Assembly: GCF_009650095.1 (NCBI RefSeq)
Contig: NZ_CP045915.1
Coordinates: 3,844,001 to 3,908,000, forward strand
Source: Gracilibacillus salitolerans
GTDB lineage: Bacteria; Bacillota; Bacilli; Bacillales; Amphibacillaceae
Direction: 5' to 3'
DNA: 64,000 nt
Made by a program: the position numbers and the translations under genes. A model generated the notes under the pieces. That model saw nothing but the letters and a program-made list of their open reading frames with translations, was not told where the DNA came from and searched no databases. Positions 16,537 to 24,477 of this stretch are shown in pieces (positions within the stretch are counted from its first letter, which is position 1; each line of letters opens with the position of its first letter).

Positions 16537-17502
16537 ATGACAAAAGCAAAAAGTGGTCGTGATGGTTTTGGAAAAGCATTATTGGAACTAGGTGAAGAAA
16601 ATCAAAACGTCGTCGCATTATGTGCCGATTTGGCTGAATCTGTCAGGGTCGAAGCTTTTGCGGAGAAATATCCCGAAAGGTACTTTCAAATTGGTATATC
16701 TGAGCAAGATATGATCGGAACAGCTTCAGGCTTAGCTTTATCGAATTACATTCCTTTTGCCACTACTTATGCTGTTTTTGCTGCACAAAGAGCAAACGAA
16801 CAAATACGTTTAGCCGCTTGCTACAATCAGGCTAACGTAAAGATTGCAGTCAGCCATGCGGGATTGACATGCGGTGAGGATGGAGCAACCCACCAGGCTT
16901 TAGAAGATATTGCATCCATGAGAGCCATGCCTGAAATGACTGTTATTGTTCCAGCAGATGAAAACGAAGCATATGAAGCCACCAAAGCTAGCACGGAATG
17001 GATGGGACCTGTTTATCTAAGACTGGGCCGCACTCCGGTTCCCATCGTTACCAACGATACTTCTCCCTTCCAGATTGGTAAAGCTCGAACAATAAAGAAC
17101 GGGACAGATGTATCTATTTTTGCATGTGGAATCATGGTCGAACGTGCACTACAAGCTAGAGAGCAATTAGCTTCTGCCGGAATAAATGCTTCCGTTATTA
17201 ACATCCATACCATTAAACCACTGGATAAGGAAGCCATTATTAATGAAGCACAACAGACTGGATGTGTGGTGACAGCAGAAGAACACTCCGTTATTGGTGG
17301 ATTAGGTGGTGCTATTTCGGAACTTTTAACCGAAGAGTTCCCTGTACCAGTACACAAAGTCGGAACAAATGATACGTTTGGTGAATCCGCATCACCTGAA
17401 GAACTACTCGAAAAGTATGGGTTAACTACTGATAAAATTGTCACTGCCTGCAAGAAAGCACTGGGACAAAAAGAACAATTTTTAGTAAGAGAAAGGAGTT
17501 GA
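16537..17502 (+). CDS. Transketolase, C-terminal subunit
   Basis: The pyrimidine-binding and C-terminal domains of the split transketolase, 321 residues. The catalytic Glu lies in GISEQDMIGTASGLA near residue 68; the C-terminal domain includes TIKPLDKEAIINEA and AEEHSVIGGLGGAI. It begins 16 bp after the N-terminal subunit gene, behind AAGGAGGAG, and its TGA stop is five bases before the next start. It should form an alpha2-beta2 complex with the preceding product. The substrate is unknown. Confidence 0.92.
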   Translation: MTKAKSGRDGFGKALLELGEENQNVVALCADLAESVRVEAFAEKYPERYFQIGISEQDMIGTASGLALSNYIPFATTYAVFAAQRANEQIRLAACYNQANVKIAVSHAGLTCGEDGATHQALEDIASMRAMPEMTVIVPADENEAYEATKASTEWMGPVYLRLGRTPVPIVTNDTSPFQIGKARTIKNGTDVSIFACGIMVERALQAREQLASAGINASVINIHTIKPLDKEAIINEAQQTGCVVTAEEHSVIGGLGGAISELLTEEFPVPVHKVGTNDTFGESASPEELLEKYGLTTDKIVTACKKALGQKEQFLVRERS

Positions 17503-17507
17503 ACAGC

Positions 17508-18830
17508 ATGAAAAGATTAATCACATATATGTTTATATTGGCATTATTTTTCCTTTTAGTTGCTTGTGTTTCAAGCAATAATTCCACCTCCAACGAAGAA
17601 GCAAATGATTCGCAAAATGACACACCAACTGAAACCGAACAAGAAGAAACGCAGTCAGATGAGGAGGAACCGGTTGAACTCACCTATTGGTATTGGGCTG
17701 ATAATTCCGAGTACTCTAACTTAATGCAAGATATTATTACCGAATTTAATGAAACAAACGATAAAGGTATTACCGTTATCGGAGAAGAGTATCCATGGGA
17801 TGGTGGCGGTTATAGTGAGACATTGTTTACCGCTGCCATGGGCGGTGGTGGACCAGATGTAGCTGCTTTTAAACTAACCTCCACTCCACTTTTCAGCGCA
17901 AATAATTTACTAGCGAATCTAGATGGCTATATTGATAGTTGGGAAGATAAAGACGATATTGAAGAGAACTTATATGATATTATGAAAACCGCAAGTGGCA
18001 CAGACAGTTTATATGTCATGCCTTGGAATACGCAAGTATTATACATGTATTATCGCCCTTCTATTTTTGAGGAAGCTGGTATTGAAGTTCCATCAACCTA
18101 TGAGGAATTATTAGCAGCGATTGAACAAACAACACTGGATACCAATGGTGATGGAAATACAGATGTTTATGGGTTTGGTATGCGTGGTGCCACAGGTGGC
18201 CAGGAACCTTGGGGAAGTTTTATTCATGCCCGTGGCGGAGACTTTGAAGATATGACTAGTGAAGAAGCCATTCAAGGTATGCAGGACTTTATCGATATAT
18301 ATGAAAATGGATACGCTCCCCCATCAGCTACTACAGACGGCTTTAATGAAATAATTGCTAATTTCAAATCAGGAAGAACAGCCATGACCGTTCACCATAC
18401 CGGTTCTTCCGCTGAAATGGTGGAAACATTCGGTGATGACGTATCTGCCTTTGCCTTTCCTGAAGGTATTGGACAATGGACTTCGATGGGAGATACCAAT
18501 AATGTTATTTTCGAATCAACCGAACATAAGGAAGCAGCATTTGAATGGGTTTCCTATTTAGCAACTGGCAAAGGTCAAGAAGATTGGACGATTGCAACGG
18601 GCAATGTACCAGTAAGTACTCGTGTTCAGGAAATGGACCATTTTCAAAACGATGAATTTATGAAAGCTTCCATCGAAGGAGTACCTTTTGCCGGTATTTT
18701 GCCGATCAAAGATACCACAACAGAATGGATCAGTACAGTTTGGCCTAATACTACAGCTTCCGCCTTATTAGGAGATATTACAGCGGAAGAAGCTATGCAA
18801 CAATTGCACGAAAGCTTACACGAAGAATAA
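17508..18830 (+). CDS. MalE-type extracellular sugar-binding lipoprotein
   Basis: A 440-residue family 1 solute-binding protein. The signal peptide ends in LLVAC followed by a Ser/Asn/Glu-rich linker, so it is lipid-anchored outside the cell. The body shows typical blocks: LTYWYWADNSEY, GGPDVAAFKL, PWNTQVLYMYYRPSIFEEAG and DTNGDGNTDVYGFG. I start at ATG 17508 behind AAAGGAG; the longer TTG frame overlaps the transketolase gene. A 12-bp hairpin follows at 18851-18892 before the permease genes. The ligand is probably the sugar processed by the adjacent transketolase. Confidence 0.92.
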   Translation: MKRLITYMFILALFFLLVACVSSNNSTSNEEANDSQNDTPTETEQEETQSDEEEPVELTYWYWADNSEYSNLMQDIITEFNETNDKGITVIGEEYPWDGGGYSETLFTAAMGGGGPDVAAFKLTSTPLFSANNLLANLDGYIDSWEDKDDIEENLYDIMKTASGTDSLYVMPWNTQVLYMYYRPSIFEEAGIEVPSTYEELLAAIEQTTLDTNGDGNTDVYGFGMRGATGGQEPWGSFIHARGGDFEDMTSEEAIQGMQDFIDIYENGYAPPSATTDGFNEIIANFKSGRTAMTVHHTGSSAEMVETFGDDVSAFAFPEGIGQWTSMGDTNNVIFESTEHKEAAFEWVSYLATGKGQEDWTIATGNVPVSTRVQEMDHFQNDEFMKASIEGVPFAGILPIKDTTTEWISTVWPNTTASALLGDITAEEAMQQLHESLHEE

Positions 18831-18850
18831 CGAAATGTAAACGGATTCAA

Positions 18851-18892
18851 AAAGGATTCATGGCCACTCAATAGCTGTCTCATGAATCCTTT
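18851..18892 (+). promoter_or_regulatory. Intercistronic hairpin between binding protein and permeases
   Basis: A 12-bp perfect stem (AAAGGATTCATG/CATGAATCCTTT) with an 18-nt loop in the 96-bp gap. It is followed by CTACCAAG rather than a T tract, so it looks more like an mRNA 3' stabiliser or partial terminator that raises binding-protein output over permease output, as known for malE-malF. Confidence 0.65.
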
Positions 18893-18926
18893 CTACCAAG
18901 CTATTACGAAACAGAGGTGAAGAAAA

Positions 18927-19799
18927 ATGCAACGCAAACGAATCAATATATGGCCTTATCTCCTAATATTACCGGCATTATTAATTGTCACCTTTGTTGT
19001 TTTTATACCTGTTATCGAGGCCATTTTTATGAGTTTTCAAAGCTATGATTTAAGGCGTCCTGATAAGATTGCTTATCATGGTTTTCAAAATTTTGTTGAT
19101 ATGTTTTCCGATCCAATCTTTTGGCTCGCTTTTAAAAACACACTTATATGGGTTGTTTTTGGTGTAGGATTGCAATTTTTGTTCGGCTTTATTTTGGCCT
19201 TATTATTGAATCAATCTTTTCGAGGACGCGGGATTGTTCGTGCGGTTAGCCTTATCCCATGGGCAACACCTGGTGTGTTGATCGGGTTGATGTGGAAGTG
19301 GATTTACGATGGAAATTATGGGGTTTTAAACGACTTGTTAATCAAACTGGGATTGATTGATAAAGGAATTACCTTCTTGTCGCAAACATCCACCGCATTT
19401 GGCTCCGTTATCGTTACAATCATCTGGCAGGGCATTCCTTTTTTTGCCATTATGATATTGGCTGGATTACAAGTGATAGCAAAGGAAATGTATGAAGCTG
19501 CCGATATTGACGGTGCCAGCAAACTGCAGAAATTGTTTTATATTACGATTCCATCATTAAAGAATGTCATCATTATTACCATATTACTCCGAATTATCTG
19601 GGTTTCTAACTCTGTTGACATTATTCACAACATGACTGGAGGCGGTCCATCGTACTCTACTCAGACTTTGAGTGTTTACATTTTCAATAAGGCTACAGTT
19701 CTAGACTTAGGCTATTCTTCCAGTATGGCACTATTCTTAATGTTCATGTTAGCAATGGTAGCTGTTCCATATCTCAAAAATGCGTTTAAAGAGAGGTAA
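18927..19799 (+). CDS. Sugar ABC transporter permease (MalF/UgpA type)
   Basis: A 290-residue inner-membrane permease with about six helices. The coupling EAA loop reads EMYEAADIDGASKLQKLFYI near residues 190-210, where the shared ATPase docks. GAGGTGAAG precedes ATG 18927. It pairs with the next gene as heterodimer. No ATPase gene is in the operon, as is usual for this class in Bacilli, where a multi-use MsmX-like ATPase encoded elsewhere energises several importers. Confidence 0.93.
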   Translation: MQRKRINIWPYLLILPALLIVTFVVFIPVIEAIFMSFQSYDLRRPDKIAYHGFQNFVDMFSDPIFWLAFKNTLIWVVFGVGLQFLFGFILALLLNQSFRGRGIVRAVSLIPWATPGVLIGLMWKWIYDGNYGVLNDLLIKLGLIDKGITFLSQTSTAFGSVIVTIIWQGIPFFAIMILAGLQVIAKEMYEAADIDGASKLQKLFYITIPSLKNVIIITILLRIIWVSNSVDIIHNMTGGGPSYSTQTLSVYIFNKATVLDLGYSSSMALFLMFMLAMVAVPYLKNAFKER

Positions 19800-19805
19800 T
19801 GAGCG

Positions 19806-20627
19806 ATGCGTTGGAAGAGAATTATTTCATTATATATTCCATTGGGTACTATTTTATTGTTTTTGCTGTTTCCTTTTTATTGGACATTTGTCACATCCAT
19901 TAAACCTGAACATGAGTTATATGGTTCCACTGTTACCTACTGGCCAAAGGAGTTAACATTAGCCTCGTATCAAAAGTTATTTGGAGAATTTAATTTCCTT
20001 TTACCAATGTGGAACAGTTTCTTAGTAGCAACGATTACTACCTTTGTTACACTTTTTGTCTCTACTTTAGCAGCTTACTCTTTTACAAGATATGAATTCA
20101 AAGGAAAAAGTCTGCTGATGGGTTTATTTTTAACAAATAATATGTTTCCGAATGTTTTGTTGCTTATTCCTTTATTTGCGATCATGCGCAGTTTTGATTT
20201 ATTATATACGCCGATTTCACTGGTGATGGCTTATGCTACGTTTACGATACCTTTCTCGGTATGGATGCTGACAGGTTATTTGAAAGACTTGCCTAATGCA
20301 TTAGAGGAAGCAGCCATGATTGATGGAGCTAATCGGGCAACAGCTTTTATAAAAATAATCTTACCAGTCCTTACGCCATCAATCGTTGCAACTGGGGTCT
20401 ATATCTTTATTCAATCATGGAATGAATACACCTTTGCCGTGCTTTTTACGAATGAAGCGACCAGAACGATACCTGTTACACTAAAGAATTTAATCGGTCA
20501 ATTGGGTGTACAGTGGGATTTATTAACGGCTGGGGGAATTATTACGATCATACCTGTCTGTATTATGTTCTTCTTTGCACAGAAAAAATTGATTGAGGGG
20601 ATGACAGCGGGATCAGTGAAAGGATAA
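19806..20627 (+). CDS. Sugar ABC transporter permease (MalG/UgpE type)
   Basis: A 273-residue permease with six predicted helices and the EAA loop LPNALEEAAMIDGANRATAF near residues 160-180. It begins six bases after the stop of the MalF-type gene. The C-terminus IEGMTAGSVKG is typical of MalG-type subunits. It closes the operon, with a terminator at 20639-20668. Confidence 0.93.
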   Translation: MRWKRIISLYIPLGTILLFLLFPFYWTFVTSIKPEHELYGSTVTYWPKELTLASYQKLFGEFNFLLPMWNSFLVATITTFVTLFVSTLAAYSFTRYEFKGKSLLMGLFLTNNMFPNVLLLIPLFAIMRSFDLLYTPISLVMAYATFTIPFSVWMLTGYLKDLPNALEEAAMIDGANRATAFIKIILPVLTPSIVATGVYIFIQSWNEYTFAVLFTNEATRTIPVTLKNLIGQLGVQWDLLTAGGIITIIPVCIMFFFAQKKLIEGMTAGSVKG

Positions 20628-20638
20628 GTAACCTAATA

Positions 20639-20668
20639 AACCAGCCGTGAGAATGGTCACGACTGGTT
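20639..20668 (+). terminator. Terminator of the transketolase/importer operon
   Basis: Twelve-bp stem AACCAGCCGTGA/TCACGACTGGTT with one mismatch-tolerant G-T pair and a six-base loop, followed by TTATCTT. Confidence 0.8.
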
Positions 20669-20734
20669 TTATCTTAGTCTAGGAAATTATAAAATTTTTG
20701 GCTTGTGGATAACATTTAGAACCATATATAGCCA

Positions 20735-20879
20735 TGTCCAGCTCCGAGCGCCAAAAACTAGGCGACTTCACGAATCGCCCTACGATAAGTCATCATCGGT
20801 TCGCAGGCTCACTGTGATTCCTTTATCTCAGTTGATTCGCTCCAGTCGCTACGTTTTTAAGCCGGCGCTCTGCGCTTTT
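20735..20879 (+). repeat. Interspersed 145-bp repeat, copy A
   Basis: It begins TGTCCAGCTCCGAGCGCC and ends GGCGCTCTGCGCTTTT, and lies in inverted orientation to copy B at 22177-22321. The ends can pair: GAGCGCC (20746-20752) with GGCGCTC (20864-20870). A second internal pair is GGCGA/TCGCC. It ends six bases from the stop codon of the PTS EIIC gene. It resembles the intergenic repeats with TGTCTAGCTCCAGCGCC ends that are frequent in Bacillaceae genomes. Confidence 0.85.
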
Positions 20880-20885
20880 GTTCAT

Positions 20886-22151
20886 TTATTGAAAAAAGGA
20901 TGCAAAAATACCAATCAGAATACCAACTATTCCAAAGTCCGTATCACCAAAGGTAGTACTAGCAAATCCCAGATCACCTAACACTGGCAATAAAAAAGCT
21001 GGAATAAAGCTAATGAATACCCCGTTAACAAAGCCACCTAAAGCAGCACCTAAGCGACCACCCGTTGCATTACCAAATACACCTGCACCTGCTCCTGTAA
21101 AAAAGTGTGGCACAAGACCTGGAATGATCAGTGGCAGAGCAAGCACCCCTAAAACCGCCATACTAATTAATCCACCTGCAAAACTAAACAAGAAACCAAT
21201 CATCACAGCTGTTGGTGCATATGGATAGACGATTGGCACATCTAATGCAGGTTTAGCACCTGGCACAATTTTATCTGCTATCCCTTTAAATGCAGGGACA
21301 ATTTCATTTAAAATCATTCGTACACCTAATAAAATAATACTAAGTCCAGCTGCAAAGGTAATCCCCTGCATAATACTAAACATCAAATAATTCTGGTCAC
21401 CGCTGTAATTAGAAACAATATCCGAACCTGCTAACACAGCAATAATAATAAAAATAGCAACCATCGTTAAAGCAGTAGAAACTAAAGAATCCTTTATAAA
21501 TGCCCAGCGATCAGAGATTTTGATATCTTCTGTTGACTTTTCTTTATTGCCAAACCATTTTCCAACTAAGCCGGCTGAAATATAGCCAAATGTACTAAAA
21601 TGGCCAATCGCCACCTGGTCATTACCAGTTACTTGGCGCATGAAAGGCTGGCCTAATGCAGGCATGATCACCATTAAAAACCCTAATAACAAAGAACCGA
21701 TAAAAACTAACCAAAATCCACTTAATCCTGCTGTACCAAGAACAGCCGATAATAATGCAGCCATAAAAAAGGTATGATGTCCTGTTAAGAAAATATACTT
21801 CCATGACGTAATACGTGCAAATAAAATATTCGCAACAAATCCAAATCCCATAATCAGGGCTGTTTCCGCACCAAACATCTGTTGTGCTAATGCCACTACT
21901 GCCTCATTATTCGGTACAACCCCTTGAATTTGGAACGCCTCTTCAATAATACCGCCCAATGAATCTAAGGAACCAATAATAACCCCTGCTCCAGCACCTA
22001 ATATGACAAATCCTATCACACTTTTTAATGTGCCAGTTAGAACCTTTGACACGATAGCGCGTTGAGCAACCAGACCAATTAAAACCATCAGACCAACTAA
22101 TACCTCAGGAATACTTAAGACTTCATTCATCAAGAATTCAAAAAAGCCCAC
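20886..22151 (-). CDS. PTS ascorbate-family EIIC (UlaA/SgaT type)
   Basis: Integral membrane transport component of an ascorbate/galactitol-superfamily PTS, 421 residues with 10-11 hydrophobic segments, rich in Gly and Ala. Typical blocks include GFVILGAGAGVIIGSLDSLGG, LTGHHTFFMAALLSAVL and PHFFTGAGAGVFGNATGGR. It would import and phosphorylate its sugar together with the EIIB and EIIA products upstream. The GTG at 22160 abuts the GGGGAGG ribosome site, so I prefer GTG 22151. Copies A and B of a 145-bp repeat lie right outside both ends of this gene. Confidence 0.9.
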   Translation of the reverse strand: MGFFEFLMNEVLSIPEVLVGLMVLIGLVAQRAIVSKVLTGTLKSVIGFVILGAGAGVIIGSLDSLGGIIEEAFQIQGVVPNNEAVVALAQQMFGAETALIMGFGFVANILFARITSWKYIFLTGHHTFFMAALLSAVLGTAGLSGFWLVFIGSLLLGFLMVIMPALGQPFMRQVTGNDQVAIGHFSTFGYISAGLVGKWFGNKEKSTEDIKISDRWAFIKDSLVSTALTMVAIFIIIAVLAGSDIVSNYSGDQNYLMFSIMQGITFAAGLSIILLGVRMILNEIVPAFKGIADKIVPGAKPALDVPIVYPYAPTAVMIGFLFSFAGGLISMAVLGVLALPLIIPGLVPHFFTGAGAGVFGNATGGRLGAALGGFVNGVFISFIPAFLLPVLGDLGFASTTFGDTDFGIVGILIGIFASFFQ

Positions 22152-22176
22152 TTGATCCACCTCCCCAGGTTATAAG

Positions 22177-22321
22177 AAAAGCGCAGAGTGCCCGCTTAAA
22201 AACGTAGCGTCAGGACCGAAGCAACTGAGATAAAGGAATCACTGAGAAAAACGAACCGATGATGACTTATCGTAAGGCGCTTTCGTGAAGTCGACTAGTT
22301 TTTGGCACTCGGAGCTAGACA
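22177..22321 (-). repeat. Interspersed 145-bp repeat, copy B (inverted)
   Basis: Same length and high identity to copy A, opposite strand. Its terminal pairing bases are changed in a compensating way: GAGTGCC with GGCACTC (22186-22192 and 22304-22310) instead of GAGCGCC with GGCGCTC. It separates the EIIB gene from the EIIC gene and ends about ten bases before the EIIC ribosome site. Confidence 0.85.
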
Positions 22322-22340
22322 TCAAAAACGGTCTTTAATG

Positions 22341-22607
22341 CTATCCAATAAACCCTATCAATTTCTCTTTCACTTCCTGGCTATCCGCTATATTGTCTAT
22401 CGCTATTACTGGTTTTGATCCATCATCCAGCTGCTTAGCAAATTCTGCATTCGTCACGATAAGATCTGCTGGCAAACTAGCTGCTGTACTAAAATCTGCT
22501 GTCTCTACATCTGCCACTTGGTTTAATTCTTTTAACACCAGTTCCACTGTCATTTTCAGCATCATACTTGAACCAAAACCCATTCCACAAACAGCTAATA
22601 TTTTCAT
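22341..22607 (-). CDS. PTS EIIB component (UlaB/SgaB type)
   Basis: An 88-residue cytoplasmic phosphocarrier. The P-loop MKILAVCGMGFGSSMMLKM carries the phosphorylated Cys at position 7. It receives phosphate from the EIIA product and passes it to the sugar bound to EIIC. GGTGAAGTG precedes ATG 22607, four bases after the EIIA stop. The following EIIC gene is set off by repeat copy B. Confidence 0.9.
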   Translation of the reverse strand: MKILAVCGMGFGSSMMLKMTVELVLKELNQVADVETADFSTAASLPADLIVTNAEFAKQLDDGSKPVIAIDNIADSQEVKEKLIGFIG

Positions 22608-22611
22608 CACT

Positions 22612-23046
22612 TCACCCGCTTTCTTTATCAAACAACTGCTGTACTTCGCGAACCGTTCTTGCTTTTTTTAAATGCGCTAACTTTTCACTGTCACCTATCA
22701 CCTCCGCAACCGCTTTCAATAAATGTAAATGCATTACTTTATCTTGCGCAGCTAAACCAATAAAGACGATCGCTTCTTTATCAGAGAAAAAAGAAACAGG
22801 TTCTTGCAAAACACTAACACTTATCCCTTGTTGTAACACCCCGTCCTCCGGTCTAGCATGCGGTAATGCCACTCCCGGTGCGATGACAATATACGCACCT
22901 AATGTATGCACATTATCCACCATTGCATGGACATAGCGCGCTTCCACGTTTCCATTTTCTATCAATAACTGCCCACACTGCTTTACTGCCTCTTCCCAAC
23001 CCGATGCCAACTGCCCTACACGAATAACCTCTTCATTTAGCTTCAC
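22612..23046 (-). CDS. PTS EIIA component (UlaC/PtsN-like)
   Basis: A 144-residue PTS EIIA-2 family domain. The active-site His is H63 in GVALPHARPEDGV. It accepts phosphate from HPr and passes it to the EIIB product. It starts at GTG 23046 behind AAGGTGGGG and leads the order EIIA-EIIB-EIIC. No sugar-phosphate catabolic gene or BglG-type regulator is adjacent, so the substrate is open; ascorbate itself is only one option for this family. Confidence 0.9.
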   Translation of the reverse strand: MKLNEEVIRVGQLASGWEEAVKQCGQLLIENGNVEARYVHAMVDNVHTLGAYIVIAPGVALPHARPEDGVLQQGISVSVLQEPVSFFSDKEAIVFIGLAAQDKVMHLHLLKAVAEVIGDSEKLAHLKKARTVREVQQLFDKESG

Positions 23047-23120
23047 TCGGACCCCACCTTTAAAACGTACTAGCCCTATTACAATATATCGCTAGCAGTT
23101 AGATTTTATGTACATAAAAA

Positions 23121-23181
23121 AGAAAAGGGGGTGGTCCCATAAGTAAGTGCTAGCAATTGACTTTGGGACAATCTCTTTTCT
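23121..23181 (-). terminator. Second hairpin downstream of the lnr-like operon
   Basis: On the minus strand AGAAAAG...GTCCCA pairs with TGGGAC...CTTTTCT (internal bulge), followed by TTTTCTTTTTTATG. With the hairpin at 23290-23317 it insulates the PTS genes from the export operon. The rest of 23182-23289 shows nothing recognisable. Confidence 0.55.
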
Positions 23182-23289
23182 ACTGAAGGTCTAATCGATG
23201 TTTTCCCTTGCTTTTGGAGCATAGCGTCGATTAAACCACTTCTATTCGACGTTCTTTTTCGTGAAAAAAGACAGATAAAATCCACAAAA

Positions 23290-23317
23290 AGAGAACCCTG
23301 ACTCACCTAGGTTCTCT
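23290..23317 (-). terminator. Terminator of the lnr-like ABC operon
   Basis: Eight-bp perfect stem AGAGAACC/GGTTCTCT, 12-nt loop, then TTTTTGTGG on the minus strand, 45 bp after the last permease gene. Confidence 0.75.
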
Positions 23318-23361
23318 CTTCTTCCCCACTATATTTCCGCACTTAAAATAACTAAGGTCAT

Positions 23362-24477
23362 TTACTTTGCTCCCTTGTTCAAACCACGTCTTTCGATAAG
23401 ATTAATACCAATCCCCATAGATATAACACCAATCAAAAGCATGAATAACAAAGACATCAGAATGTCACTGAAGTTAGCATCGTAGAAGATAACGGACATA
23501 AGCGCATCCATTGCATGTGCCATTGGAAATAAGTCTGCAATAAACAACAATACTTGATTTGAGATCGTACCCGGCATCATGTATGCTCCACTTACTAAGG
23601 GTATAAGCGGTATTAGAGACGGATAAATGGCGTAAAATTGCTCCGGTGACTTTACGAGTCCGGTTAAAAGCATCGCAATACTGATCATGCTGAATGTAAA
23701 AAACGCGGAAATTAATACAAGCATCCACAAGTTATCACCCAGCTCATAATTCATCACATACTTAAAGACTACCAGAACAATAACAATTTGAAACATCGTA
23801 ATCAAAAAGCTGTAGAGAATATAGCCGAAATACATACTCGTTTTACTGATCGGAGATAGAATCATCCGGTTCCATACACCGGAAACTTTATCATTAGTAA
23901 CATTATTAACTTTAAATCCAACAAGAAACATCGAGATCAGAAAGGTAAAAGCAAACATTAACTGAATACTCATGTTATAGTTCGGTACCTCTTCACTATC
24001 TAATCCTTGTGCTTCCATTTGCACAGGCGCATCAGCTAAATAATTTTCAACTTCTCCTCGGACATTTTCATCCTCTGTTGAGCTGATCAATGAGCTAATT
24101 TGCGCCTCCTGTTGAAACACTTTATCAACATGCTGTCTGACCATAGAAACAGTCGGAAGCTTAGAGGTAACTAAAAGTCTGTAATCCATCTCCATTAATT
24201 GAACTGCTACATCTATATTGCCATCCCGCACTTCCTCACGAGCTTCGTCAGGATCTGTTACAACAAAATTTAAGGAATCATCGACATTTAAAAGTTCTTC
24301 CCATTTTGCTTCAATTTCCTTAGCATTCACTTCCTCACTAAAAATAGCTACTTTTGTTGGTGTTTGTATGCCACCTGCAAAAAAGAGGGTCGCAAGAATG
24401 CTTCCAATAATAAATGCGAGAACAAGGATCGGATTACGTTTATCTTTAGAAAATTGTGCCCATATTACCGACTTCAT
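23362..24477 (-). CDS. lnrN: ABC-2 type export permease (LnrN/YfiN-like)
   Basis: A 371-residue exporter permease: one N-terminal helix (about 18-37), an extracytoplasmic domain of about 140 residues, then five to six C-terminal helices (about 170-365). This is the ABC2_membrane_3 arrangement. It is last in the order kinase, regulator, ATPase, permease, permease, the same as B. subtilis lnrJKLMN (formerly yfiJKLMN), which confers resistance to linearmycins. The substrate may differ here. The preceding gene's stop overlaps this start by one base. Confidence 0.8.
   Translation of the reverse strand: MKSVIWAQFSKDKRNPILVLAFIIGSILATLFFAGGIQTPTKVAIFSEEVNAKEIEAKWEELLNVDDSLNFVVTDPDEAREEVRDGNIDVAVQLMEMDYRLLVTSKLPTVSMVRQHVDKVFQQEAQISSLISSTEDENVRGEVENYLADAPVQMEAQGLDSEEVPNYNMSIQLMFAFTFLISMFLVGFKVNNVTNDKVSGVWNRMILSPISKTSMYFGYILYSFLITMFQIVIVLVVFKYVMNYELGDNLWMLVLISAFFTFSMISIAMLLTGLVKSPEQFYAIYPSLIPLIPLVSGAYMMPGTISNQVLLFIADLFPMAHAMDALMSVIFYDANFSDILMSLLFMLLIGVISMGIGINLIERRGLNKGAK

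Noticed and set aside
22341-23046. Ascorbate as the certain PTS substrate
   Set aside because: No UlaD/E/F/G-type enzymes are present, and the family has several substrates.
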